Source: Actinocorallia sp. API 0066
Lineage (GTDB): Bacteria; Actinomycetota; Actinomycetes; Streptosporangiales; Streptosporangiaceae
DNA length: 64,000 bases
Assembly: GCF_020991275.1 (NCBI RefSeq)
Contig: NZ_JAJLQY010000002.1
Span: 558,001 to 622,000, forward strand
Direction: 5' to 3'
Part shown: positions 19,041 to 27,649 of the stretch, piece after piece
Position numbering within the stretch: position 1 is the first letter of the stretch
How the letters are laid out: every line of letters begins with the position of its first letter
Program-made: the position numbers and the translations under genes
Notes under the pieces: model-generated
The model's database searches: none
What the model was told of the DNA's origin: nothing
What the model saw: the letters and a program-made list of their open reading frames with translations, nothing else

Positions 19041-20071
19041 CCGGTGGCCGGGCGCTGCGGTGGGGCGCCGCCGCGCTCGTCCTCGCGCTGGGCGCCGCCG
19101 GATGCGGCGGACAGCCCGGCGCGGCGCGGACCGGGACGTCGGCGGCGGGCACCTGCGGGCCCGCGACCGTGACCGGGCTGCCCACGGACGTCTCGCCCGT
19201 GACGCCCGCGCCCTCACCGAAGCTGCCCGTCACCGTGACGGGCGCGGACGGCAAGAAGGTGACCGTCACGGACACCAGCCGGATCCTCGCGCTCAACATG
19301 TACGGGTCGCTCGCCGAGATCGTGTTCAGCCTCGGGCTCGGCGACCGGGTCGTCGGCCGTGACGCGTCCACGACCTTCACGTCGGCGGCCGACCTGCCGC
19401 TCGTCACGACGCACGGGCACGACCTGTCGGCGGAGGCCATCCTCGGGCTCGACCCGACCGTCGTGCTCGCCGACGCCAGCATCGGGCCGCCGGAGGCGCT
19501 CACCCAGATCGCGGCCGCGGGCATCCCCGTGGTGATGATCGACGACGAGCAGACGCTGCCCGCCGTCACCGAGCACATCGCCGACGTGGCGGCGGCGCTC
19601 GGCGTCCGCGAGGCCGGGGCGAAGCTCGCCGCGCGGGTCACCGACGGGATCGCCGCTGCCCGGCGCAGCGCGCCCGAGGGGGCCGCCGCGCCGTCGATCG
19701 CGTTCCTGTACGTGCGCGGCACCGCCGGGGTCTACCTCGTCGGCGGTGACGGGGCCGGGTCCGACGCGCTCATCGAGGCGATCGGCGCCCGCGACGCCGG
19801 AACCGAGATCGGCCTCAAGGGGTTCCGCCCGCTCACCAGCGAGGGCCTCATCAACGCGGCCCCCGACGTCATCCTCGTCATGACCTCCGGCCTCGCCTCC
19901 GTGGGCGGCGTCGACGGCCTCCTGAAACTCCCCGGAGTGGCCCAGACCCCCGCAGGCGAACACCGCCGCATCGTCGACGCCGCCGACGGCTCCCTCCTCA
20001 CCTTCGGCGCCCACACCGCCGAGACCATCACCGCCCTCGCCCACGCCATCTACGAAACCTGCCCCAAATGA
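19037..20071 (+). CDS. hmuT: Heme ABC transporter substrate-binding lipoprotein
   Basis: 344-residue cluster A-II (BtuF/FepB-like) binding protein. Lipobox LGAAGC places the lipidated Cys at residue 23. The mature part has RILALNMYGSLAEIVFSLGLGDRVVGRD, a THGH segment (His126, His128) and a FLYVRGTAGVYLVGG region with tyrosines, consistent with the His/Tyr heme ligands known for HmuT. C-terminus GVAQTPAGEHRRIV is family-typical. GTG start overlaps the preceding stop; its own stop overlaps hmuU (ATGA). Confidence 0.93.
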   Translation: MTGGRALRWGAAALVLALGAAGCGGQPGAARTGTSAAGTCGPATVTGLPTDVSPVTPAPSPKLPVTVTGADGKKVTVTDTSRILALNMYGSLAEIVFSLGLGDRVVGRDASTTFTSAADLPLVTTHGHDLSAEAILGLDPTVVLADASIGPPEALTQIAAAGIPVVMIDDEQTLPAVTEHIADVAAALGVREAGAKLAARVTDGIAAARRSAPEGAAAPSIAFLYVRGTAGVYLVGGDGAGSDALIEAIGARDAGTEIGLKGFRPLTSEGLINAAPDVILVMTSGLASVGGVDGLLKLPGVAQTPAGEHRRIVDAADGSLLTFGAHTAETITALAHAIYETCPK

Positions 20072-21975
20072 CCCAGAACCCGCCCAACCCCTACGTCCAC
20101 ACCCCACCCCCCGCCCCAGTTTCGGCCACCCCCAAACCCCCCGCCCCCCCGACCCCCGTTTCCAGCCCACCCGCGCCCAACCCCCCGATCCCCACCGATT
20201 CGCCCCAACCCGTCCCCTCCCCCGAAACACCCGAGAAGCCCGCCGACGTCTCCTCGGCAGCCCTCCCGGCCTCTGACGCTTCCGTGCCGCCCGAGCCCGT
20301 TTCCGATGTTTCCGTGCCTGATGGTCCGGTGCCGGAGGACACGGGGCAAAGTGGTGCCGCTGGAATCGCGGCGCCTGATGACGCCGCGCTGCCACTGCCG
20401 TCCGCGAAGCCCGACGCCACCGGGCTCGCAGGCTCGTCGGCGGCGCTCGCGGCCTCTGACGCTTCCGTGCCGCCCGAGCCCGCACCCGTTTCCGATGTTT
20501 CCGTGCCTGATGGTCCGGTGCCGCAGGACGCGGAACAGAGTGGTGCCGCTGGAATCGCGGCGCCTGAGGGCGCCGCGCTGCCGCTGCCGCCCGCGAAGCC
20601 TGACGGCGTCGGGCTTGCGGGCTCGTCGGCGGCGTTTGCGGCCTCTGACGCTTCCGTGTCGTCCGAGCCTGAGCTTGCGCCCGTTTCCGGTGTTTCCATG
20701 GCCGTTGGTCCGGTGGTGGAAGACGCGGGGCAGAGTGGTGCCGCTGGAATCGCGGCGGCTGAGGGCGCCGTGCTGGCGGTGTCGCCCGTGAAGCCTGGTG
20801 GCGCCGGGCTTGTGGGCTCTGGCGCTTCTGTGGTGTCCGGGTCGGAGGGCGTGCCTGTTTCCGGTGGTTCGGGGGCGGGGGGTGTTGCCGGGGTGGGGCC
20901 GGTGAAGGCCGGTGCTGCTTTGGTGTCGCGGGGTGGGGGGCGGAAGGGGAGGGGGGTGTTGCTTGTTGGGGGGCTTGCGGCTCTGTTGCCGGTGGTGTTG
21001 CTTGTGGCGGCGGGGAGTGGGCAGGTGGATATTCCGGTGGGGCAGGTGCTTGGGTCGGTGTTGCATCGGATGGGGATTCCGGTGGGGGATCTGCCTACGG
21101 CGGCGCAGGGGGAGAACGCGCTTTGGTTGGTGCGGATTCCGAGGGTGTTGATGGCTGCCGTGACAGGGGCGGCGCTCGGGTGTGCGGGGGCGCTCATGCA
21201 GGGGGTGTTCGGGAATCCGCTGGCGGAACCGGGAGTCATCGGGGTGTCGTCGGGGGCGGCCGTGGGGGCGGCGGCCGTGATCACGTTCGGGTTCACGGCG
21301 CTCGGTGGGTGGACGATCGTGGGGGCGGCGTTCCTGTGCGGGTTGCTGACGACGCTCGCCGTCTACGCGATGGCGCGTTCCAACGGGCGGACCGAGGTCG
21401 TCACCCTGCTGCTCACCGGGATCGCGGTGAACGCCGTCGCGGGGGCGGCGCTCGGGCTTCTGATGTTCTTTTCGAGCAATGACGCGCTCCGTTCCATCAC
21501 GTCGTGGCAGCTCGGCAGCCTTGCGGGTGCGACGTGGGAGGCGGTGTGGGTGGTCGGGCCCCTCGCCGTGGTCGGCTGCGGTGTCGCGATCGCGATGTCA
21601 CGGCAGCTCGACCTGCTCTCGCTCGGCGAGCGGACCGCGCGGCACCTCGGCGTCAACGTCGAGCGGCTGCGGTTCACCGGCATCGTCGTCATCGCGCTGC
21701 TGACGTCGGCGGCCGTCGCGTTCAGCGGCATCATCTCGTTCGTCGGGCTCGTCATCCCGCACCTCGTCCGGATGGCGGTCGGGCCCGGCCACCGGATCCT
21801 GCTGCCCGCCTCCGCGCTGGGCGGCGCGTGCCTCCTCGTCGTCGCCGACCTCGTCGCGCGCACGGCCGTCCCGTATCAGGAGCTTCCCTTGGGTGTCCTC
21901 ACCGCCGTCGTGGGCGGACCGTTCTTCTTCTGGCTGCTGCGCCGGACCCGTGCCCGCGCGGGAGGCTGGGGATGA
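20068..21975 (+). CDS. hmuU: Heme ABC transporter permease with long repetitive N-terminal extension
   Basis: FecCD-family permease. From about residue 292 to 635 it is a normal multi-spanning permease with LWLVRIPRVLMAAVTGAALG, GNPLAEPGVIGVSSGAA, and VIPHLVRMAVGPGHRILLP. The first 290 residues are unusual: a Pro/Ala/Ser-rich, presumably cytoplasmic region with about four degenerate repeats. The ATG at 20068 overlaps hmuT by 4 bp and the frame is open throughout. A shorter product from an internal GTG such as 20899 cannot be excluded. Composition flips from C-rich to very G-rich between 20230 and 21150. Confidence 0.88.
   Translation: MTQNPPNPYVHTPPPAPVSATPKPPAPPTPVSSPPAPNPPIPTDSPQPVPSPETPEKPADVSSAALPASDASVPPEPVSDVSVPDGPVPEDTGQSGAAGIAAPDDAALPLPSAKPDATGLAGSSAALAASDASVPPEPAPVSDVSVPDGPVPQDAEQSGAAGIAAPEGAALPLPPAKPDGVGLAGSSAAFAASDASVSSEPELAPVSGVSMAVGPVVEDAGQSGAAGIAAAEGAVLAVSPVKPGGAGLVGSGASVVSGSEGVPVSGGSGAGGVAGVGPVKAGAALVSRGGGRKGRGVLLVGGLAALLPVVLLVAAGSGQVDIPVGQVLGSVLHRMGIPVGDLPTAAQGENALWLVRIPRVLMAAVTGAALGCAGALMQGVFGNPLAEPGVIGVSSGAAVGAAAVITFGFTALGGWTIVGAAFLCGLLTTLAVYAMARSNGRTEVVTLLLTGIAVNAVAGAALGLLMFFSSNDALRSITSWQLGSLAGATWEAVWVVGPLAVVGCGVAIAMSRQLDLLSLGERTARHLGVNVERLRFTGIVVIALLTSAAVAFSGIISFVGLVIPHLVRMAVGPGHRILLPASALGGACLLVVADLVARTAVPYQELPLGVLTAVVGGPFFFWLLRRTRARAGGWG
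20269..20830 (+). repeat. In-frame tandem repeats in the hmuU N-terminal extension
   Basis: Degenerate copies begin at 20269, 20452, 20641 and 20815 (spacings 183, 189 and 174 bp, all multiples of three). Each encodes an ASDASV-like start, a PVSDVSVPDGPV-like block and a QSGAAGIAAP block, then an Ala/Pro/Lys linker. The first two copies are nearly identical at DNA level and later copies drift. Confidence 0.85.
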
Positions 21976-22778
21976 TCGACGTGCTGCGCCGCAAGCCCCG
22001 GCTGCCGGGGCCGCGCGTCACCCTGGAGGCCGACGGCGTCACCGTGGTCCGGGGCGGCCGTCCCGTCCTCGCGGACGTGCGCCTGGAGGTCAGGCCCGGC
22101 GAGGTGCTCGCGCTCGTCGGCCCCAACGGCGCCGGGAAGTCCACGCTACTGGCCGCCCTGTGCGGGGACATCACCTACGAGGGCACCATCCGGGTGGACG
22201 GCCTTCCGCTCGCGGACTGGCGCCCGGTCGAGCTGGCGATGCGCCGCGCGATCCTCACCCAGACGCACACCGTGTCGTTCTCCTATCCGGTCGAGGACAT
22301 CGTCCGGATGGGCCGCGCCCCCTGGATCGGCACGCCGCTGGAGGACGAGGACGACGAGGCGGTCGCCGCCGCGATGGCCGACGCCGACGTCACGGGCTTC
22401 ACCGGCCGTCCGTTCCCCCGCCTGTCCGGCGGTGAGCAGGCCCGGGTGGCCCTCGCCCGCGTCCTGGCCCAGCGGACCCCGGCCGTGCTCCTCGACGAGC
22501 CCACGGCCGCGCTGGACGTCCGGCACCAGGAACTCGTGTTCGCCGTCACCCGACGGCTCGCCGACGCGGGCCGGGCCGTCGTCGCCGTCGTGCACGACCT
22601 GGGGCTCGCCGCCGCGCACGCCGACCGCGTCGCCGTCCTGTCCGACGGCCGCCTCACCGCCTGCGGCCCCCCCGCCGACGTCCTCACCGCCGACCTCCTG
22701 ACCAACGTCTACGGCCACCCCATCGAAGTCTTCCCCCACCCCCGCACCGGCCGCCCCCTCGTCCTCCCCCGCCGCTGA
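21972..22778 (+). CDS. hmuV: Heme ABC transporter ATP-binding protein
   Basis: 268-residue ABC ATPase. Walker A GPNGAGKST, signature LSGGEQARVALAR, Walker B AVLLDEPTAALD and switch His in VVHDLGLAAAHADR are all present. The length and C-terminal VYGHPIEVFPHPRTGRP match the FecE/HmuV group. ATG overlaps the hmuU stop (ATGA). It is the last gene of the operon; the 3' coding strand is extremely C-rich. Confidence 0.95.
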   Translation: MIDVLRRKPRLPGPRVTLEADGVTVVRGGRPVLADVRLEVRPGEVLALVGPNGAGKSTLLAALCGDITYEGTIRVDGLPLADWRPVELAMRRAILTQTHTVSFSYPVEDIVRMGRAPWIGTPLEDEDDEAVAAAMADADVTGFTGRPFPRLSGGEQARVALARVLAQRTPAVLLDEPTAALDVRHQELVFAVTRRLADAGRAVVAVVHDLGLAAAHADRVAVLSDGRLTACGPPADVLTADLLTNVYGHPIEVFPHPRTGRPLVLPRR

Positions 22779-22849
22779 CAACCCGCCCGCCCCGTGGCCG
22801 GGCACTTCCCGACGAGGTCGGGAGCTGCCACCCGTCGGCTCACGTCCGG

Positions 22850-23971
22850 TCAGAGCAGCAAGGTGCGTAGCTGGTCGCGCATGGTCTTGACTTCGGGAGC
22901 GTTCGCCCATGGGTTCGTGAGGCTCAGGATCTTTGCGTAGAGCTTGTTGAGCCGCTCGGAGTTCACCAGTGGGGCGACGCGGCTCAGGGTGTCCACCAGT
23001 TCGGCGGCCAGCGTCGGCTGAGAGCCGCGCAGAGCCGTTCGGGCCTGACAGGCCAAGTAGTTGACACCGAGGAACGGTGACATGGGAGCTATGAGCCGTA
23101 CCACCTCTGCGAGCGTCCCGTGGGATGCCTCCCACTTTCCTTGCTCGCTCAGCGCGACGCCCACGCCGCCCAGCATGTCGGCGCGGCGAAGTTCCGGTAG
23201 CCCGCTCCCGATTTCTTGTGCTTTGTCCAGATGGGTAGAGGCTGCCCGGCTCTCAGAGAGCAGGCCCAGTGCCCTGCCGAGTCGCATATGCGCCGAAGCC
23301 TCAATCTCCAGCGAGATATCCGGGACGGTCAGGGCTTGGCGCGCGTACTGCATGGCGTGTAGTCCATCGCCTTCAAAGGCGGAGAACATGGAAAGCTCGT
23401 TGAGAGAAGCGGCCTGCCCTTCGTGATCGCCGACCGATTGAGCCAGGGCGAACGCGAATCGTCCCGCCTTGTGGGCTTGGGGAAGTTCGTGGGTATTGTA
23501 CTGAGCAATCGCGACGTTGCGTGCCAGGGATGAGGCCGCGCGGCGAAGCCGGGCGTCCTTGCCACCCATGAGGGCATGTTCTACGCGACGAAGATGCGCG
23601 GCGGCATGGGCGGCCGACGCGACACCGGACCGTAGAGACCCGTTTTCGATCTTGTCGGAAAGCATGCTCACGTAGTCCGGATCGCGGTACGGATTTCCGT
23701 TCGCACCGGGTACCAGGGTCACGGTCGCGGCACTGGCGATGAACTCACGTCGTTTCACTGCTGCCTCATCGAGTCTGCGGCGTATGACTAGTTCGTAGCC
23801 TACGCGTCTCAGCATGTCGGAAAGCTGGTTGAAGCGGACATCTTGCTTCCCACTGAGCACAAGAGACACCCAAGCCTGGGTCCGCCCCCATGTCTTGCCC
23901 AGGTCCGCTTGGGTCCACCCCTTCTCCTTCATGATCGTTTGGACCAGTTCGGGGAGAGTCCTGATTTCCAT
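22850..23971 (-). CDS. XRE-family regulator with TPR-like C-terminal domain
   Basis: 373 residues. A helix-turn-helix at residues 5-60 (KGWTQADLGKTWGRTQAWVS) is followed by a segment (KRREFIASAATVTLVPG) typical of actinobacterial XRE/TPR regulators. Then come about 250 residues of helical repeats (VAIAQYNTHELPQAHKAGRF and similar). Such proteins are thought to sense peptides or small molecules. GC is lower than the neighbouring hmu genes. It is convergent with hmuV, so not obviously part of that operon. Confidence 0.85.
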   Translation of the reverse strand: MEIRTLPELVQTIMKEKGWTQADLGKTWGRTQAWVSLVLSGKQDVRFNQLSDMLRRVGYELVIRRRLDEAAVKRREFIASAATVTLVPGANGNPYRDPDYVSMLSDKIENGSLRSGVASAAHAAAHLRRVEHALMGGKDARLRRAASSLARNVAIAQYNTHELPQAHKAGRFAFALAQSVGDHEGQAASLNELSMFSAFEGDGLHAMQYARQALTVPDISLEIEASAHMRLGRALGLLSESRAASTHLDKAQEIGSGLPELRRADMLGGVGVALSEQGKWEASHGTLAEVVRLIAPMSPFLGVNYLACQARTALRGSQPTLAAELVDTLSRVAPLVNSERLNKLYAKILSLTNPWANAPEVKTMRDQLRTLLL

Positions 23972-24214
23972 GGGGCGAGACTACAAGAGGTTCCCGGATA
24001 TGTCCCGAGTCCGCATAAGCACTCCTCATATGGCCGTAGCGGTCAATCACGCGCTCTGGTGAGGATCGGTGGTGATCGCCATGAATCGAGCCGAGATCGC
24101 CGATTGAGTTGAGATGAGCTCCGAACCCGGAAACCGGAACAATCGGGTGCAAAAAGGGTGTGATCTCCTCATCTGTTTCGGTCTGATCTCTTCAGGTGAG
24201 GAAGGTGTGGGCAT

Positions 24215-24883
24215 ATGTCGTCTGCGGTGAATCTGGCGCGGTGGGGTGTGGTGCCGTACATCACGGCGTGGTCGTCGGAGGAGACGCCGCCGGTCGCGGT
24301 GGTGGTCCGTGACGGGAGGATCGCCTATGCCGATGAGAGGGCGGAGGACCGTGACGGGGCGGGGGTGTTGTGGACGCGGATTGGTTTCAGTCCGGGGGTC
24401 GGGGTTCCGCAGTTCAAGTCCGTGCACTTTCTGCGGCAGCGGCGCGCGATGCGGGGCCTGCTGTGCCAGGTGTGCGGGGCGCGCTGCGCGAAGAGCGCGC
24501 TGTGGATGCTTTCGCGGGAGGAGTACGAGGGCGCGGACGGGCCGTGGCCCGCCCCCGTCATGACGGCCCATCCTCCGGTCTGCCCGGGGTGCGTGGAGCG
24601 GTCGGCGCGCCTGTGCCCGCATCTGCGTGCCGGGCATGTGGTGCTGCGGCCCCGGCGCGTCTCTCCGGCCGCGATCTCGGGCGTGCTCTACCAGCCGACC
24701 CGCGCCGGTCTGGTGCCCAGCGCCGCCACCATCGCCCACAACGACTTTCGTACCCGGTGGCTGCGGGCGGCGCAGTTGCACGTGACGTTGGAGGACTACG
24801 ACGTTGTCGGGCTTGGCGCGATGGTCGTCAGCGGCTCCGGGGGCTCGTCAGTTGATCGGGGGTCTGGTAGACAGGGTGTCTAA
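24215..24883 (+). CDS. Hypothetical protein with Cys-rich zinc-ribbon-like centre
   Basis: 222 residues, not recognised as a named family. The middle carries CQVCGARC (near residue 84), then HPPVCPGCVERSARLCPHL about 40 residues later, a spacing that could make one or two structural zinc sites. The N-terminus is hydrophobic-aromatic (ARWGVVPYITAWSSEE). Similar stand-alone proteins are common in Streptomyces-like genomes next to regulators. Upstream 243 bp holds no other gene and probably its promoter. Confidence 0.7.
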   Translation: MSSAVNLARWGVVPYITAWSSEETPPVAVVVRDGRIAYADERAEDRDGAGVLWTRIGFSPGVGVPQFKSVHFLRQRRAMRGLLCQVCGARCAKSALWMLSREEYEGADGPWPAPVMTAHPPVCPGCVERSARLCPHLRAGHVVLRPRRVSPAAISGVLYQPTRAGLVPSAATIAHNDFRTRWLRAAQLHVTLEDYDVVGLGAMVVSGSGGSSVDRGSGRQGV

Positions 24884-24906
24884 CTGTTGCGGAGCGAGGA
24901 GTACGC

Positions 24907-26004
24907 ATGGGGCGTACGTACGATGTTGTGCTCTATGGGGCTACGGGGTTCACCGGTGGGCTGACCGCCGAGTATCTCGCCGCTCATGCGGGGGCGACGC
25001 GGTGGGCGCTGGCCGGGCGGGACGGGGCGAAGCTGGAGCGGGTGCGTGACCGGTTGGGGGCTGACGTGCCGCTGGTGCACGCGGACTCGGGGGATCCGGA
25101 CACGTTGGTGGATCTGGCCCGGTCGTCCCGGCTTGTCGTCTCGACGGTCGGTCCGTACCTGAAGTACGGGGAGCCGCTTGTGGCGGCCTGTGCCGACAAC
25201 GGGACGGATTATGCCGACCTGACCGGTGAGCCCGAGTTCGTCGACCGGATGTATCTCGCCTATCACGAGCGGGCCGTGGAGACGGGCGCCCGCCTCGTGC
25301 ACGCCTGCGGGTTCGACTCGATCCCGCACGACCTCGGCGCCTACTACACGGTGAAGCGGCTGCCGGAGAACGTCCCCCTGCACGTCGAAGGGTTCCTCAG
25401 CGCGAAGGGCAGCGCGTCCGGCGGGACGATCGCCTCGTTCCTGGGCGTGCTGCGCGATCCGCTGCCGATGTGGCGGGCCGCCTCCGAGCGGTCCCGCGTT
25501 GAGCCGAAGCCCTCGGGACGCCGGGCCAGGGTCGCGCGGTCGCCGCTGCCCCGCACCCGAGTGCACGGCGGCGTAGCGGTGCCGCTGCCTACGCTCGACC
25601 CGCAGATCATCGTGCGCAGCGCCCGCGCTCTCGACAGGTATGGCCCCGACTTCACCTATGGGCACTTCCTCGCCATCACGCGCGACACCAGCGTCTCGGT
25701 GGACGGCGGGGTGCGCGCGATGTTCAAGCAGCGGCCCGGCGAGGGCCCGTCGGCCGAGCGCCGCGCCCAGAACTGGTTCCGGATGCGGTTTACCGGCGAG
25801 GGCGGCGGCGTGCGGATCGCCACCGAGGTGGCGGGCGGCGACCCCGGTTACGGCGAGACGGCCAAGATGCTCGGCGAGGCCGCGCTGTGCCTGCTGCACG
25901 ACGACCTGCCCAGGACGTCCGGCCAGGTCACCACGGCGCAGGCGATGGGCGACGCGCTCATCACCCGGCTCCAGAGCGCGGGCATCACCTTCCGGACGCT
26001 CTGA
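24907..26004 (+). CDS. Saccharopine dehydrogenase-like NAD(P)-binding reductase
   Basis: 365 residues with an N-terminal Rossmann motif VVLYGATGFTGGLTAEYL, followed by LAGRDGAKLERVRDRLG and VVSTVGPYLKYGEPLV. This is the organisation of the trans-acting enoyl reductase group of the saccharopine dehydrogenase-like family known from mycobacteria. Substrate is unknown; a role in lipid or polyketide reduction is possible. A start-proximal GAGGAG element precedes the ATG. Confidence 0.88.
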   Translation: MGRTYDVVLYGATGFTGGLTAEYLAAHAGATRWALAGRDGAKLERVRDRLGADVPLVHADSGDPDTLVDLARSSRLVVSTVGPYLKYGEPLVAACADNGTDYADLTGEPEFVDRMYLAYHERAVETGARLVHACGFDSIPHDLGAYYTVKRLPENVPLHVEGFLSAKGSASGGTIASFLGVLRDPLPMWRAASERSRVEPKPSGRRARVARSPLPRTRVHGGVAVPLPTLDPQIIVRSARALDRYGPDFTYGHFLAITRDTSVSVDGGVRAMFKQRPGEGPSAERRAQNWFRMRFTGEGGGVRIATEVAGGDPGYGETAKMLGEAALCLLHDDLPRTSGQVTTAQAMGDALITRLQSAGITFRTL

Positions 26005-26156
26005 CCGCATGGAACGCTCCGCGTCCGGGGCATGACGGATCGTTCGCTACGAAGTTCGTGATCCGCCGGACGCGGTCATGCCGCCCATGCCATGCTGTGA
26101 CTTCTCGTGATGGCATATGCACGTTTTGTCACAGTTGTCATGTCTGGGTGGGGGTC

Positions 26157-27263
26157 ATGCTGCTCTTCCGAAGCAGGTGCGCGGCGGTCGTCGATGAGGA
26201 CGAGGCCGTCAGGTTCCTTGAGGAGTTCCACGCCGAGCAGGGTGTGAGCGCGGTGAGCGCGCCACGGATCAGGGCGGTGCGCGAGGAGATCCGCCGCACC
26301 GGCACCTACCGGCAGACCACGGCGGAGCTGGAGTACGGGGCGCGCGTCGCGTGGCGCAACAGCGCGCGGTGCATCGGTCGGCTCTACTGGCGCAGCCTGC
26401 GCGTCCGGGACATGCGGCACGTGACGACGGCCGAGGAGGTCGCCGCCGAGTGCGTCACCCACCTGCGCGAGGCCACCAACGGCGGCCGGATCCGCCCCGT
26501 CATCACGGTGTTCGCCCCGGACGCCCCCGAGGGGCCTGGCCCGCGCATCCACAACGCCCAGCTCATCCGGTACGCCGGATACGCCGGGCCGCTCGGCCGT
26601 GTCGTCGGCGATCCCGCCAACACCGCGACGACGCGCCTGGCGACCTCGCTCGGCTGGCGCGGCCCCGGAGGCCCCTTCGACGTCCTCCCGCTCGTCGTGG
26701 AGGGCCGCCACGAGCCGCCCCGGTGGTTCCCCCTCCCGACAGACGCTGTCCTTGAGGTGCCTCTCACCCACCCGGAGCTGCCCGCCTTCGCGGAACTGGC
26801 GTTGCGCTGGCACGCCGTCCCGGCCGTCGCGGACATGACCCTGGAGATCGGCGGCGTCACCTACCCGGCCGCGCCCTTCAACGGCTGGTACATGGGCACC
26901 GAGATCGGCGCCCGCAACCTCGCCGACACCACCCGCTACGACCTCCTCGCCACCGTCGCCGACCTCCTCGGCCTGGACACCCGCGACGAGACGACGCTCT
27001 GGCGCGACCGGGCCCTGGTCGAGCTGAACGTCGCGGTGCTGCACTCGTTCGGCGAGGCGGGCGTCACCGTCACCGACCACCACACCGAGTCGCGCCGCTT
27101 CCTCACCCACCTGACCCGCGAGGAGCGCGCGGGCCGCGCCTGCCCGGCCGACTGGACGTGGATCGTGCCGCCGCTCTCGGGCTCGGCCACCCCCGTCTTC
27201 CACCGCTACTACGACAACCCCGACCTGCGCCCCAACTTCCTGCACAAGACCCCCGCCCCCTGA
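26157..27263 (+). CDS. nos: Bacterial nitric oxide synthase, oxygenase domain
   Basis: 368-residue stand-alone NOS oxygenase that converts L-arginine to NO and citrulline using external reductases. The heme-thiolate motif is WRNSARCIGRLYW (Cys72). The substrate and pterin region FNGWYMGTEIGARNLAD contains the arginine-binding Glu, and HHTESRRF is conserved near the C-terminus. There is no reductase domain, as usual in bacteria. ATG at 26157 is preceded by GGGGGT; a GTG three codons earlier is possible. It stands alone here, without thaxtomin-type neighbours, so the biological role is open. Confidence 0.95.
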   Translation: MLLFRSRCAAVVDEDEAVRFLEEFHAEQGVSAVSAPRIRAVREEIRRTGTYRQTTAELEYGARVAWRNSARCIGRLYWRSLRVRDMRHVTTAEEVAAECVTHLREATNGGRIRPVITVFAPDAPEGPGPRIHNAQLIRYAGYAGPLGRVVGDPANTATTRLATSLGWRGPGGPFDVLPLVVEGRHEPPRWFPLPTDAVLEVPLTHPELPAFAELALRWHAVPAVADMTLEIGGVTYPAAPFNGWYMGTEIGARNLADTTRYDLLATVADLLGLDTRDETTLWRDRALVELNVAVLHSFGEAGVTVTDHHTESRRFLTHLTREERAGRACPADWTWIVPPLSGSATPVFHRYYDNPDLRPNFLHKTPAP

Positions 27264-27397
27264 CGCCCCGAAGCCCGCCGCCGCAGGGCAAAGCGGCGGT
27301 TTGACGGCTGGCGGATCACGGTCGGGTAGAGGGCGTTGACAGGGGTTCGCGGGCGCGTCACGGTGTGCGGGAGCCGTGGGGGGGAAGGGAAACGATC

Positions 27398-27553
27398 ATG
27401 GACGCACGCAAGGTCATCGGGGGAGCGGCGGCGCTCGCCGTCGCGGCTGGAGTGGGGTTCGCCGTGGGGTTCGTCGGACTGGGCAAGGCGGCGCACACCG
27501 CCGCCTCGGACTGGACGGACCACGACGCCATCGCGGAACTCGTGGACTCCTAG
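27398..27553 (+). CDS. Small single-span membrane peptide
   Basis: A 51-residue ORF starting MDARKVIGGAAALAVAAGVG, with one hydrophobic segment (residues 7-30) followed by an acidic, charged tail ending ELVDS. A good GGAAGGGAAA Shine-Dalgarno precedes the ATG. It has no recognised homologue class. A large hairpin follows 26 bp after the stop, as expected for a genuine transcribed unit. Confidence 0.55.
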   Translation: MDARKVIGGAAALAVAAGVGFAVGFVGLGKAAHTAASDWTDHDAIAELVDS

Positions 27554-27578
27554 CCCGCTGGGAAACAACGGAAACACC

Positions 27579-27637
27579 GGCCCGGAGGCGGGCGCTCCCG
27601 ACGAAGTCGGGGTCGAAAAAGCGCCCGCCTCCGGGCC
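27579..27637. terminator. Large nested hairpin terminator
   Basis: An 18-bp perfect inverted repeat (27579-27596 with 27620-27637) encloses a smaller CCCGAC/GTCGGG hairpin. It lies between the convergent small-peptide gene and ssuD. No long T-run follows. Confidence 0.7.
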
Positions 27638-27649
27638 AAGACAAACACA

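Noticed and set aside
20269-20830. Possible CRISPR or other non-coding repeat array
   Set aside because: Repeat units are about 60 codons, degenerate, in frame, with no constant short repeat plus unique spacers.
20050-21296. Antisense open frames over the hmuU repeats
   Set aside because: The repeats create long open frames on both strands. The plus frame connects without break to the FecCD permease and overlaps hmuT by 4 bp, so only that one is kept.
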